Shown: positions 37,211-52,200 of the stretch, piece after piece
How the letters are laid out: every line of letters begins with the position of its first letter
How positions within the stretch are numbered: position 1 is the first letter of the stretch
Assembly: GCF_027942865.1 (NCBI RefSeq)
Contig: NC_134509.1
Location: 30,760,197 to 30,824,196, forward strand
Reading direction: 5' to 3'
Source: Odontesthes bonariensis
Lineage: Eukaryota; Chordata; Actinopteri; Atheriniformes; Atherinopsidae
DNA: 64,000 nt
The notes under the pieces: generated by a model
What the model saw: only the letters and a program-made list of their open reading frames with translations
The model's database searches: none
Told to the model about the DNA's origin: nothing
Program-made: the position numbers and the translations under genes

Positions 37211-40200
37211 CTAACGAGAAAAAGCACCAGAAAAATCAGAAAGCACTGGTAAAGAATCCTTATAAATCTTTAAAAGAAATCCTGATACAATGTGGTGCTC
37301 TCAAATTCTCCAAATTTTCTCCAAGTGTCTCACCCTGGAGGAGTGGGCAGCATAGGCTGTGCGGGGGTTAAAAAGGTAGCGGACGTCCTTGCGACCTGTC
37401 AGCTTGACATCCACTTTCAGATTGAGGTCATTAGCAGGGGGTTTGTTGATCATGTACTCTGACAGCGCCTGGAGCACCACCATAGTGGACTGCGAGAGGG
37501 CAGACAAGGAAACCAGAATCAGGAAGAATAACATTCGTCATTTTGTGCCTTTCTCACTGGCTTGACTTGAACAACTTTCGTGTAATTTATTCATTCAAGT
37601 ACAACACCGAAAAGTAGTCTACAGAATTTTAGCTGACAGAGACCCCTGTTAGTACCTGAGTTGAGCCAAAGCCGCCGCCTCTTCTTCTCTGGCTGTTCAG
37701 CCATTTGAAAGGTGCTGCAGCCTCTTCCATGTGTCCTAATTTTACAAGAGCCAGCAGAGCATAGCCAGTTGCTTCCAGCGTGAACAATCGGTTTTCCTTG
37801 TCAGGCCAGTGGCTTCTATCTGGAAGAGAGAGAAGGAATGAGAGGGACCAGCTGCATAAGTCCATGAGAACAAAAGGATGTTGTTTGACAGATCACATTA
37901 TACTCCAGATCTTATTTAGAGTATTCACTTCATAGCATTTGTCCCTAACCTGTGAAACACAGGATCATCTGTAGAAGAGGATAGCTACAGAGGCAAATGG
38001 GATATGAAATTAAAAAAATATATATTTAATAGCTTTATTTTAATTGATAATTTTAAGATCTTACATGACAAACAAATATTTTGAATAATGGCGTTATATA
38101 ATTGATCTAATTGTTCAACTTTCTGAATAAATATTCATTTCTATCTCGCTGAGACTTCAACGTGAGGATGAATTTCTTTCTAATGGTTGCGTATTAAACA
38201 TGAATCTGGACCAAGATTATTATTGTGGGGCTTAGTTTCCCACATCCTCAGATGGGTGGAAGGGAAGATCAACTAGCCTTACTCTCCAGAAATAATAAGT
38301 TAAACACCATGACTGAACAGTTTAGTGTGTCAATGAAACAGGGTATATAAGATACCTGGAGCTGCAGCTTCGAGTAAAACCTGGTGGAGGTTGAAAGGTT
38401 TCCCCAGCAGAGACAGTGCATAAGAAGCTATGGCAACCGTGTATGGTCTCCTCCCACGCGTCGTCAGAGCTTCCGTCAGGAACTTCGTTGTCCAAATGTT
38501 GGCGTTCTACAGCAGGCGGGTAGGTGACATTGAAATGAGGGATGATACCAACAGTCTGAATTACTGTGTCCTTTCCAAACAGCAAAAAACTTGAAAGGGA
38601 CATTACAGAAAAAAAATCCTTTTTTCCGTGCTTGAGAGCATATATTTTGGAGCCTGAAGTCACTACCAATCCCAAAACACAACCCCACCATTCTTGTTTG
38701 GGCCTTTTTTATCTAGAAAAATTGTCATTCAGTGACATATGTCACTCTGTAAGGTTATAGCGCCTCCTCCCTCTCTATCACAAGCCCTTTTCACAAATTT
38801 GATGCAGCCTACTGGTGCAAAAATGGCATCCTTGTAAACCTGCCACTGGTCTTTCTCGGTAATTCACACATGCCAAACAGATGCCAGCGTTTCTGAATGA
38901 GCTGAGTGACAGCAGTGTCTTTGGTTAGAGTGGTGAATTCTGCCGTGCTGGTTAATGTGTGTAAGCATACAGTGAAGTGGGCCTCTTTCGCCTCATTTAC
39001 TTCCACTCTTTGTAGGTCCTAGGCGTATCAGCAATGGATCAACTTCAAAGCCCCAATTGTCAAGATCAAATTTCACAGCTTGTGAAAAAGGGCACAATAT
39101 GTCTCCTTCAAAGTCAATAATACAACTGCTAAATAGCCCAAACTGTGTGCTTTTTGCATATGAGTTTGTGTGAATGTAACTTACAGTCACAGAATCCTGT
39201 GAACTGTCACATCTGATCCCCGCCTGCACGGCCTCTGCTAATGCGATGTGTACAAACGCCGTCAGTGTTATCTCTGGGTCGTCGCCAAGAAGACCGCCCT
39301 GGAACGGCGGACAAACCAAATGAAAAAACACATTGAACAAAATCCTGAAAACGTGAAAAAAATAATAAATAATATGATAGTAAAAATGATATTCAGTCAT
39401 CATCCTTCAATTAACTTTTTGTAGTTTTGCTTTTATTTTGCTGTGTTTCACAAAATGACTTTAATCATAAATCCTGCTGTGGAGAACCATAAGTGTAATC
39501 ATAGGCTTTTGAGAACTGGTCAGTTTATAAAGTGGTTTTCTCTAAGTGTCCATTGAACTATTAACAAACTTAAAGTAAAATAAAGACATAAAGAAAAATC
39601 CTCATTATGAAAGCCAACTTCATGTTCTCATTCTGAGGTGACGAAGCTTGTTCTGTTATCATAACTGATTAATTATGATATTACCTCGAGATAGTGGATT
39701 GTTTTCTGGAAACAAAGGGTTTATATATTTTGTTAATTAGTTCTAGTAAAGGTTGTTTTCCTGTCACCGAGACAGTGGGATGACTTGAAGGTAGCTGCTG
39801 GCTGAATAACATTGGAGTTGGCCAAACCGTTATACTAAACTCAGTGCAGCAAGCAGAATTACTCACTTATCGGAGTTACTATGATATTCCCTACCCAACT
39901 GTCATGACAATAATTAACAATAAAATTAGACATGAACACCGAAACTGCTCATTTTCTTCATCATTATTTGTATTTAATGATCTCAAGAAAACAAAAGGTT
40001 GATTTCTCGAGAAAATTTGATATATTTACTCTTCATCACGTTCCTGGATAAGGCACGGCAGCTCACAGCCTCCGTATATCACTAACAGATGATATTATAA
40101 CCTTTATCTGTCTCTGAATGATAAATCAACAATCCATGCATCAGTTAAATATGACCACATATTTTTTGCCGGTCATGGCTGGTGATAATCTAAGCTGACA

Positions 40201-43200
40201 ATGAGTAGAAGTGGCGTCCTTCATCGGGGTTACCTCACAGAGAACCATTCTTACAGCATTCATCTCACCTCGTAATAATTTCAATGTTAAACAAGGAAAT
40301 CAGGACATGAAGTCAGCAGAGAAGTATGGTGAGTTTTGAGTGTGCATGTCAGTGTCTCACAGTCATGGTTGTGGCGTAAACTGGGTTGTCCTCTTTGTAT
40401 ACTTTCTTATTTTGCTCGAGTTTGGTGTTCACCAAGTAGAGCATAGGGTCACACACTTGCTGCTGGTCGATACCAATGATGGAGTAGGCCATGGAGAACA
40501 CCTTCACCACGTACGCCGTGATCCTGACATTCAGTTAGACTTAGATTAGCTTACATTTGGTCACTCACATTATCCTAAGAATGCTGGTTATCTAAAACCA
40601 AAAAAAATTAAAAACTATGATTTTACTGACTTTAATCTTGCTTCTTTTTTTTTTACAGCAATTGTTTTTTGTTTTTTTAAGAAGAAAAAAAAACAAATAA
40701 CTAAAGTCATCCACAACATTTACACTAAAACACTTGTAGTCTGTACAATTTGATTTCATTTAAATTGTTTCATGACTTTCAGGAGTTTAAATGTTAAATG
40801 TATGATTTAGACAGCACCATGTACTTGCTCCTTGGCTCCTGTAGGGTGGGTAAGAGCCATCAGTCATTCTGTATGCTAGTTGGTTCTCATATCCTAAAAA
40901 AAAGTCAAACACAAATTAACATTACATTTAGATTCAGTGACGTAAAAACATTTAAAGTAATCCTAATGAAAATATAACTTTCAAAATCATTTATCGATCA
41001 GTTGATCAGCCAGTCATCTTATTGGTTACCTGGCTGCAGTTCATTCATAAATTATCCTATTAATCATCAATCCACCCACCCACGTATCGGTCAATGAATT
41101 TAAACTAATTATTTAGCCACATGTGCAACCCATCATCAATTAATCCATCTTTTCAACTATTTAAAGGGATACAAGGTAGTTTAGCGGCAGTATAGCGATC
41201 TCTATTGGTCAAACTGAAATTCTACACTGTCGTAAAAATCCCCACCTGTACACACCCACTAACTAAACATCGTGGCGAATGCTGCCATTGTGTTATTTAG
41301 TCAGTGCAGTTAGGTCATCTGATTCACAAGTGTAGACTGCCCACGTAAGATACTATAATCAGAGATTTTCTGTAGAGAGAACTCAAGATAATATGCTATA
41401 ATCCTGTTGCTGGAGGAAGTGGCCGGGGACAGCTCGTCTGGGTTTCTCTGCTCAGGCTGCTGCCCCCGCGACCCGATCCCCGGACAAGCGGAAGATAATG
41501 GATGTATGGATGTATGCATGTTGCTGATCTTGAATGGGATTCTTCCCTCATCATGGTGTATTCGTGGAGTGATTCCTTTGTATTAGCAGACACTTACAAA
41601 AGTTACATCTTAGACAGATGCGCGCAGGCACTACCAACATACACGCCGCAATAAACGCAGACTAGCTCTACACTATTCCGAATACAATCACAAATTAATC
41701 AATTTTCATTTGTAGATAATAATTCTTGTTCGGATCAAAACGCTATTCTTATTCTAATCAGGTCAGTCCGTGTATTTCTGAAGCTAGGCTACGTCTCGAA
41801 CTCAGGAGGAATTAGAGCACCATCATCACCTGACTCTTTACGATCTAAAACGCAGGTCAGACACTATGGTAGATGAACAAGATCACGCTTGGAGAAATTT
41901 CACAAAGATGGGAAGTGCCAACATCGAACGTTTCATATTCAGTCTGTGAAAGGCAGAATAGGAAACGCTTGGTGTTGGCTCTTCAACGCAAGCGAACACA
42001 TAGCCTACAACTACAGCTAGCATACAGTACCTAGCTAAGTGCCGTAAACACAAACGACTCTTCTCACGTATCACGACACTTCAGAAGTGGGTCGCTCCTG
42101 CCGAAGTTACATATGGGATTTTCAGCATACAGACCCCTGTTGGGAGCGAGACAGGCTTCATTCGCTTACCATTGACTTGTTTAACCTTCGTTAAACTCCT
42201 GAAGGCTATAATTTTAGGTGAAAATGCTACCTAGTGCCCCTTTAATCGGTGATCCTTCAATCCAAATAGCTTTTCATCCTACCATGCACTCATTCATTGA
42301 TTGATAAGTGCATTCATTTGTATTAATCATTAATCAATAAAGTCATTTATCTATCAGAAATACATTTGTTTCTTCATCCACAATTACCAGAAATGATCTC
42401 GTCTCATCCTTCCCTCTTTCTTTCTATCCTTTCTGACGCAGCACATTCTGCAGTCACTCCATTTTCATCTTAAATCTAATCTTACATCATTTCATATATT
42501 CTGCTTTGCTTTTAAAATCCACTTATCCATATTGCCCCCCGCTGTCTAACCTCTCCTGATGTATCGGAGAGCCTCGATCTTGCGCTCTACCCCTAAACTC
42601 TCCCAGCTGCTGCTTCGGTCCAGGTAGAGGGTGGCAATGAGTGGCAGAGTCATAGAGGCCAAGTTCTGCTCCACACAGCCGCCAGGCATCTGGATCAAAG
42701 ATGCTAGAGAGTCCTCACTGATGGAGTTATCAATGCTGTCTGCAAAAAGATGACCTAGAGAGAAATGGTGGGAAGGAATTAGGAATCAGCCCTTTGGGGT
42801 TTATTTTTTATTTTTTATCTTCATCCCTGCTGGATCAGTGACTCACCTCTGACATTGATGATTGTCTCCGGGTGAGAGTTTGGCACAATTGACGTTGGTA
42901 CAAATTTGGGAACACTAATCGTCTGACTTCCTGTAAAAGATTAAACTACATATGATACAGGGTATGATTCTCTCTACTTTATCAAAGCTCTGTATGGTAA
43001 AACCAGAGCAAAAAACTTGTAGCAATTCAGTCAGAGACCAAATCAAGGTGGACTAAAAAGTTTTTGACCTGAGCTACATGATGAAGAGTTTGGATATATT
43101 TTGTAGTCTCAGTCGAACAGACAACAGAGTCCTTCTCTAATAAATGTTAAAAAGTTAAATGAACTCAAGCTGAGTAGCGAAGGTGGGATGTACCAATCTG

Positions 43201-46200
43201 TAGTCCAGTTGAAATATCCTATTTCAAACAAACATATATGTTATGATGCCACCTTTCTGATAAATGTATATGTTAAAAAGTAATGACAGATAAATAATGG
43301 TTGACAAATAACCAAGATAAACATTTTCTTAATAGAAGATAAAATACAACAATATTAGTTCAGTCATTTGGAAGGAGGTTTGGAAAGTGAGGTCAGCTCG
43401 CAACCAGTCTGACAGAGTGATAAGCTGCTACTGTAGATTTTCTTTTCTTAGTTTCATTGGTATGATCCTGTTGGCCTTATGAGAAAGGTAATGGGGCGGG
43501 AGCCAAAAGTGTAATTCAGTCCAGGGCTCTACATATACAATATGTAGTTATTTAAAGGTGTAAAAACAATTAATTCCTCCTGTTACAGAGGTTAGCCCGA
43601 TCAACCAGGAATAAATCTAGAGCCCCATCAATGGTGCTTGTGACGACGCGCTGCCGTCACTCGCTCCAGGAACAATTATGTCACAGGGAGGGACACGGGG
43701 CTGACGCACCTCGTAGTTCACCTGGTGAATGAGACGAACGTGGATTGATAAGCCGATAGCGGCAGAAGGAAATAAAGACTACATAAAATATAAATAAAGA
43801 CAACACACAGGAGTTATATTGATTGGGGATGAGCATAAATTTACCAAAAGAGTTCCCCGGGGGCACGCGCACCTTATTAGATCGGGGAGGCAGGAGGACA
43901 AGTGGGAAATAGGTAAAGGGGAGTTTCATGTGGTATAAATATGTATTTAACTGTTGTAAAATATATGTGTCTGTTTATTATGTTTATTCTGGGTGTATTG
44001 ATGGTTATTAAGATTATATATATATTTCTAGTGATGAGTTATGTAAATGTTGTTGTAGATATACAGGTATGTGTGTTTCGCTGATTTTACCCGGGTTAAA
44101 TGGTATAGTCCAGCTCATTATCTGGGCCAGAATGTATATAAGTAGTCAGTCTGTAAATGTCTGGAGTTGATGTAGGTGTTGGTGTATAGTAATTATTGAA
44201 GAAAATAAACGTGTCTGCAGCAAGACGATGACGACGTCTATGCGTGACACCGAAGCTTGTAGAGTGTTAATCCAACATGGCAGCGGACACAACGTTATCG
44301 TTCGATGCAGCCTTAGAAAGTGTTTTAATTAGCTTTGAACGCAAGTTTACTTTTAAAAAAGAGCAACGTTTGGCGTTGAAAGATTTCATTGCCAAGAAGG
44401 ATGTATTTCCTCGTCGAATTTCTGTCGCTCTACATACGTCATCTGGTATAAGTGATACAATTGGCTATAAATCGCGCGCAAAGCAGCATGGGAAGAACCA
44501 GACGCCATTTGATAGACATTCATAGCGCCCAATAAACGGCTCTAGGCATTCGTAAACCACGCCTCAAATACGAGAAAATGCACACCTAGTTCCCAGACCA
44601 CCATCTCATCGAGATGTGGACGGGTCAGCCAGGCTAATGTCAACATGCATTTCAAATGAGATCATGTAAAATCATGCATCACATACCCCCTTGAGATGAT
44701 GGATCCAACACTTCATTCCAAACCTCAGTCTTCTGCACCCCATCTAGCTGTTTGTGTCATGAAAAGACTTATTATACAAGCAGAGTTTTATATAAACACG
44801 TGTTAATCATCTTTTAAATTTATGAATGAATCTCTTAACCCTTGGAAAAGCTTGACAGGAAGAACTTTATAGTCAACACTAACCATAACAAGTTGGTTAC
44901 TCTGCATTGGCATTTTCATCATGAAAGACTCACCACCACCCGCAGAACTTTCTGGACACGGTCACCCCCCATCAAGTCTCTGGCAACGACCATGATCTCA
45001 AGAGGAAGTTTACCCACCACCAAGGGCATAATGGTGTAAGGCACCACAACAGACGAGCCAGCAGGCAGCTTCAATTCCTTTGTGTGGCTGTCCTTGAAAG
45101 CAACGCTGCAAATGCCTTCTGTCTTCATCAGCACCACCCTTATCTGCACAGAAAGCAATCAAAGGATGGTGAGCAACAACAAAGACACTGGAGAAACACA
45201 ATATAACAAAGTGAGAAGAAGACGATCCTCTTACATGCAAGTCATCATAGATGTAGCTGTGGATCAAAGCTTTAATCTCAACCTGTTCGTTCCTCGCCAC
45301 AGAATATGGCAGCCTCAGGTCAACAAAGAAACGTTTCCATGCTTTGACATTATAAGGCTCCGCAACACAGAAACCTACAAAGAGTCATAAGAAGATTAAC
45401 AATGGCTCATATGCACATATGTATATGAATGAGAGGCTCTGGTTCTGATGATTTATGAGATTTAGAGATTTTTTAACCACCAGGCTTAATGTTTTTTGTC
45501 AAGTGTGGATAATTTGGTCAGCCTTTACTTTTGTAGTCAACTGTAATTCTGTGCTTTTACAATTGTCTTAATTAAGTATTTAGCCATTCTTGAAGTTTGT
45601 TCATTTAAAATCCATAATCCAAGAGAAATGTCTGTGTCTTCTTAAATGGAGGACAAACTTACATTTGTGATTTGTTAATTAATTTGAACCTTAATTTAAC
45701 AGACAGTTAAAAAGTGTCTTCACTTTTCAACTCCAATTTCTTGGATTTTTCCAGCAGCACCATGAAGAAAAGTTGGAAGAGAAGTAGTTTATAAAATAAA
45801 CAATATCTGTTGGAGATGATTAAAAATCTTTTTTTAAATTGCTAAAATGTCAGGATGCTGTATAAAATAAAACCAAAAAAGAATGCAACAATTGACTGAT
45901 GTCATAAACCAACATTTTCATTCACAATAGAACATTGCAAATATGTTTGAATGTTGAAAGTGAGACATTTTACTATTTGATGAAAAATACTTTCTAATTT
46001 TGAATTTGATGGCAGCAAAACATCTAAAAAAAAGTTGGGATGGGGCAAAACGAAAAATGCAGGAATATAAGTACAAAGTACTAAAAAGAAACAGCTTGTT
46101 GCAGGTAATGATGTTAACTGGCAACAGGGCAGTAACATGACTGGGTTTAAAAAGGGGACCATAGAGAAGCTCTCAGAAGAAAAGATGGGTGGATAATCTG

Positions 46201-49200
46201 CAATCTCCCAAAAAAAAAACTTTCTACAAATTGTGCATCAATTTAAGAATGATATTATTATATAATATTATTATCATATAAAGACGTTTGAACAATCTAT
46301 CATCTAGAATAAATAAATCATCCAAAGATTCAGATAATCTGGAAACATGTCTGTGAACAAGGGACCCGGCTGAAAATCAATACTGGCTGCCCATAATTTT
46401 CAGGCCTTCAGACGGCACTGTATTAAAACTAAACATGATGAGCTCAGGAACGCCTCTAGAAATCATTCCCATCTGCAAATACAGGTTAAAGCTCTATTAT
46501 GCAAAGAAGAAGCCATATATGAACATGGTCCAGTGCTGCCATCATCCACTCTGGGCCAAAGCTAATTTAAAATTATTAGCACACTTAAAAAGCCTGCATC
46601 TCTGTTTGTATGAGGGTGCATTAGTGCCCTCACACCAACCCATGCCCTCATTAGTGCATGGAAATGGAATCTTACACATCTGGAAAAGCTCCATCAAAGG
46701 TTTATTAAGGTTTTAGATCAACATAAGATGTTGTCTTTTTCAGGGAAGGCCAAGAATATTTCAGCAAGGCAATGCTAAACCACTTACTGCTAGAGCTACT
46801 AGCACTACTGCTTACTAAGGCATGGCTTTATTTGAGAAGAGTCCGGGTGCTGGACTGGCCTGCTTGCCTGCAGTCCAGACCCTTCACCTTATTAAAAAGT
46901 TAGTGCATCATGAAATACAAAATACAAGAAGACTCTGGACTGTTGAGCAGTTAGAATCCTATATCAGATAAGGATGGGACAACATTTCTCTCCAAAAGGT
47001 GAAACTTGTCTCCTCAGTTCCCAGACATTCACAGACTGTTTGTTTAAAGGAGAAGAGATGCTGATTGTCAAATTAGCAGCTTAATTGGTAACAGGTTAAG
47101 CTGTCAGGATCTGCGTTAAAAAGTGATCCAACAAAGCTTTAGGCCACATTTACACATAGCCGGGTATTTAGAGAAACGAATATTTCCCCCCCTCCGTTTT
47201 CAATAATAACATCGTGCACATAACAGCGTTTTCAAAAAACTTGTCATTTACATCAACCCGCATAAATACGCCGTCAATCGCCATAATAACTATGCCAAAC
47301 CTATTGGCGGCAGTGTAGGGAAAGGAATAAAGCCATGCAAGCCAATCAAAATCCTCAGAATCGAGGACTTTCCTTATGTGAAGGAGGAGATAACGCGAGC
47401 AAATATCACAACAAAACTGAAGGCAATAAGAGGGAAATATAGACAGTCAGTGGATACTGGACGCAGGAGCGGCCACGGAAGAGTGGTGCTCCTCTATTTT
47501 GAACTGTGCGAGCAGGTTTGGGGTGGCAAATGCAATAAGGCTAGAATCGTTTGCACAAACGTAAAAATTAGTAGAACTTTAACATCATCCATGATAATCC
47601 TGATCAGTAGCCAAACAAACTGTAAACATAAGGCGCTCGCATGACGTTAAGCATTTTCTGGCGCATAATGTGACGTTTAAGAACCTAAAACGCCGTTTCT
47701 CCCAGTTGACACGGCAACACATAACCAGCGTTATCAGAAATCTCCACTTTGGCCGGAGGTTTTAGAAATAATCATTTTCTGTGATAAAAACGGGGTTTTG
47801 GTGTAAATGAGAGGCCAAACCGCAGGAAAATATCTGCGTCTTCCTATCGTGTAAACGGGGCCTGAGTCCCTACAAGTAAGGATGGGCTGTGGATCACAAC
47901 TTTGTGCCGAGCTTCATCAGAGAATCATTCATCAGTTAAGAAAATAAGAAAGAAAAGAAAAAATTTGTCAAGAACTTTCAGGTATTTCTGCTCGACAAAG
48001 GAAATAACATGTTGAAAAGATAAAGATAAATCTTTTGAGAAGAGAGAAACATTTTTGCAGCAGCTCAGATGAGTCAGAAATTGGAAACTGATGGATTTTG
48101 TTGAGTTTTAAGCTTGATGCCCAACTGTTTTTGGCCTTGTGTGGAAAACTTTGGTTAACCTTTTTCTGATGAAGGAAGCTATAACAAAATATGAGTTTTA
48201 CTGCACTTTCTTTACTCAACAGTTCATCTCCTCTCAAGACATTAATAGTGTGAATAAATACATGATGACAGTTTGATTCTTCTAGTTTCTTAATAGAATT
48301 ATCATCAAAGCCAGATCCTTGCAAGTGATTAAACTTTCCAAAAAAAATAGCCACAAGGCTCCCAGACTCCTCCTCCTCAATTTGCCAACAGTACCTTTCT
48401 GAGGTGATGCACTGATTGCCAAAATTCCCCACTCTGTAATGCTGTCGGGTAACGGGTTGTCCAAAGTCATGGATGCCAACCTGTTGATCAAATTTAATTT
48501 GAAAAATGAAAAAAAAATGGGCTTCAGTTGTTCAGATATTGAGCAGTGAATTGTTCACTAGATATTCCCGTTCAAGCATACAGACATCTTATCCAAGCAT
48601 CTCACCATCTGTCATATATGCTTTTTTTTTAAAAATATATTCTTTGTCAACTGCTCGTGTTGTGGTGACTACATTTTCATGTCAGATGTGATGTTAACCC
48701 ACTTACTTTAAGGGGATCAAAGAAATGTAAAAATCTTTAAATCACATAATCAAAGTGATGTTTAAGCTAATGAAACTGTTATGCCTGTTGATGTAATCTC
48801 CTTTTTAATCTTTCACTTACCCATCGCTGTCTGTTTGTTTGGGCAGCTTAACATCCATCCACAACCAAGACTCAAAGAACTTGGAACGCAAATAGACATC
48901 GCTCTTATCCTGGTACTCCCCCTCTTCTTCCTCCATATCATCCTTAAACGGCAAAACCTCTGCTTCTTCCATTCCACGTAAATAGACTATGGGTGGTTCA
49001 AATCGTCCACCAAATCCAGGTAACCCAGGTGGTCCACGTGGACTTCCAAAAGCTATTTGAATACATTTGTCAATATTTTGTACTGTTGTATCACACATCT
49101 ATGATTAATTGAGAAACAATTTACACACAAACAAAATTATGAACAACCGCTGATACCCTGTAAAGTTTTTGTGCAAATGTAAAAGAAAAACACATTTTAC

Positions 49201-52200
49201 ATTTAGGGATCTTCATCATAACTTTAAATGTGTATATCTATTCCCTTCATCACAAAACACCAGTGAAGCTATTTTCATATAAACTATCATACAATTATGA
49301 TATTCATAATGTGTGTTTTTTGTGTCTTGTCATCCTCTTTTGTTCTCTATAATGATGCATTTTTTGAACCAGAGCCAGCAATGGTAATCGCTTCAGTCCC
49401 ACAAAAACTGAGAAGCTCATTTAAACTAACGCACCGTTGCAGGGTTTAAAAACTTAAATAAACTGATCTGAGTAGATGGAATGGATTACGGTACATATTT
49501 AGCCACATTGGAGGTGTAGCTCTCAGGGCGCACTGGTTGGTTAGGTCATCATTTTTTCATCTTAAAATACACATTCATTGTTTTAATGAAAAATGTCTTG
49601 TCTCATGCATTAGTCTATCACCAAATTCCCATCAGCCTCCTATGGGTTTTTAGCATACTAGTATATCACTAAAGTTAAAAAGATAAGATTTAAAACAAAT
49701 ACCCAAGATACCAGGCTCTCTGAATTCTAAACAATAGGAAAATTTTGGAAAAAACAAAAAAAAAAAGAAATTGAGAACTTACAAGAGGTTGAAAAGATGA
49801 TATCTTTGTAAGGCTTTATTCCAGATATTTCAAATTCAGGTAAGAAGGCAAAGGGTGAAAGGGTGGTGGTGGTTATTGGTGCAGGGGTGGTGGGAATCTC
49901 TGTGTCAAACACCTGGCCCCTGTAAGTGGCACAGCAGTAGCGGAAAGCCCGCATGCACTCCCAGCCCTCAGTGATGTAAAGGGAGCGTCGTGTGCAGGAG
50001 TACGGCATTGGGATCTCCCTTAGGCCATCATTACAGCAGCGACGCTGCAGTTTCTCCTTGTAGTGACTCTCTGGTGGCAGAAGGGTGGATAAGAGGGAAC
50101 CAGCAACTAGTCAACAGCTCCAGTATTACAACACTCAATGTTTTCTTTTTTTTCCATTATTATTTCAAGAGTAAATGAAAAGACAATGTAAAAATAAATG
50201 AATAGCATATAGGGCAACTATTTAATTTAGGGTATCAGCAGGATAGCAATGTGTCTGTCCTAACCCTAACTCCACATATCATAAAGGCAACTGTTCACTA
50301 AAACCACGCAACGGCATCACAGTATTGCTATTTTACCTTCTATTAATACATGTCAACCTTAAAAATGGACAATTATTAATAATTATTTACCCTCTAAGGC
50401 AATAGGTTTCAAATCAAACCTAAGTTAGAGAAAGATGAGCACTGACTGTAGTAGGTGAGGCATAAACAAGAATGCAAGAATATCTCATTTGTATCCCAGT
50501 ATGAATCACAAAAGCAAACTTTGCAATGAATTGAAAATACGGTTCTCACCCAGCTGTGCTTTACGGTTCAACAGAGCAGCAGAACGTCTTCTTCTGGCAC
50601 TGCCCGGACACTGTAGGGCTAAAAAGCCGAGCGTCGCCATCAGACATGTGGTTCATTTTCCAACCATTATAAAACTGTTAGTAGGTGATGTAACATCATT
50701 AATTGTTCATCTGTAATGAGTATCCACTTTCCATTCAATGATTTTACATAACATAAGTAAAACATCAAGCAACAAAATTTCAGCTACAAACTGTGCTCAG
50801 GGTACCATAGATGTTCAGTGACAAATAGATATAGTTATAGATTGGCTAAAAGAAAAAAACAAAAGAACAATTTTAAAAGAAAATCACAAAAAAATTCAAA
50901 TTAAATTAAAACAGTAACTTTTTCAAGGTTTGTGTCCAGAACTGGGAGCTTTAAAGCCTTGTTTCCACTGTCAGTACGTTTCGGGTCACTTCGTATCGGT
51001 GCGGTACGGGTCGGGTCGCTTTGGGGTCAGCTTTGCGTTCCCACTGTACAAAGGGGACCCTCAGGGGTGGGCGCGTGCGTGCCGAAGCGTAAATAACATA
51101 TAACAGCAAATAACATTCATAATTTCGAACCACCTCCAAGCTTCTTCAGCTTAATGCGACACTGGCTCGCGGTCCGGTTGAAACCACTCTCTGCCATTTT
51201 TGCGGCAATCAGCTGGAAAACTTTTTGGTTTCGCACAGCGCCATCGAGCTCCCGCTGCACAGCCTCCTCACCAACAACGGAGAGCAGAGCCTGGAACCGG
51301 TCCTGTGTGCTAGGTACCCCAAGCAGAAGGGTTACAAAATGGTAACGGGTTCCATGGGGCCGGTACGCTTTGGTGGTAGTGGAAACACTGAAATAAGCGA
51401 ACCGTTCTGAACCGACCCGTACCGGACTACATAGTGGAAATGGGGCTTAAGTGAGCAGCCATGGAATGATCCATACATTTCCCATAGGTCTGCTTCACAT
51501 TTAGCAAAAATGTGGTGCTAAAATCCTCTCAGCTCCATGTAAGAGAAAGGAATCTGAGAATCGTTACTTTTCAGCAGTGGTTATTTCAGGAATTTTAATA
51601 TCTACATTGATGTTTTACATTGTTTTACTAATGATAATTAAGTAATTGGACTGTTTGAAAGAGCCATTTTTTAAATGTTCTCGCTATTTTCGTTGTTCAA
51701 ATTAAGTTCAAATCATTTAAATAATTCATATGAATCATTCTGTGTTTTGCTCAATCCCATTGAGAGTTTAAAACATCTGAACATATGGCCTTCCTGTAAA
51801 ATATTAGCAATGTTTTTGTTTGTTTAGTCTTTAGTATATACAATATACAAGAACAAGAACAATATCGATAAGCGTAAATACCTTGTCTGGTTTTGGTTTT
51901 GAACCCAGCACTGGAGGAGTAAAGAAGTCCTGCATCTGTAAACACGGATGTGGCATCTCGCCCTCCCCCTTTGGTGCAGCCAATGTCTCCATGCTCCACC
52001 ACATCCCAAATCTGAACAAAAGATTCAGTTGGGAAAAAGACTAACTGATTTGTATGTAAGTTGACTTTTTCATCTTAATCTTTTCTAAAATGCTTCTAAC
52101 CATTAAACACAAACATATAGATACACATACCTTCCTCTGTGTGAGTCTGTCCTTGTTGAGAAGATACACAGCGTTGTCCACGGCCACCAGGTTGACCACT

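Larger units (their letters stand above)
42847..48480 (-). other. C3-like gene: MG7 and CUB N-part exons
   Basis: Exons 48395-48480, 45235-45374, 44934-45143, 44687-44747, 42847-42930. Landmarks: [20 protein letters not shown], then [20 protein letters not shown] with the Cys that pairs with the beta chain in C3, [20 protein letters not shown], and [20 protein letters not shown]. All phases agree. The introns hold transposons (45846-47065, 47141-47863, 43679-44630). Confidence 0.85.

Noticed and set aside
44277-44525. 82-codon plus-strand gene inside the C3-like intron
   Set aside because: Better explained as the truncated 5' end of a helicase-carrying repeat; the family match ends before the ATP-binding motif.
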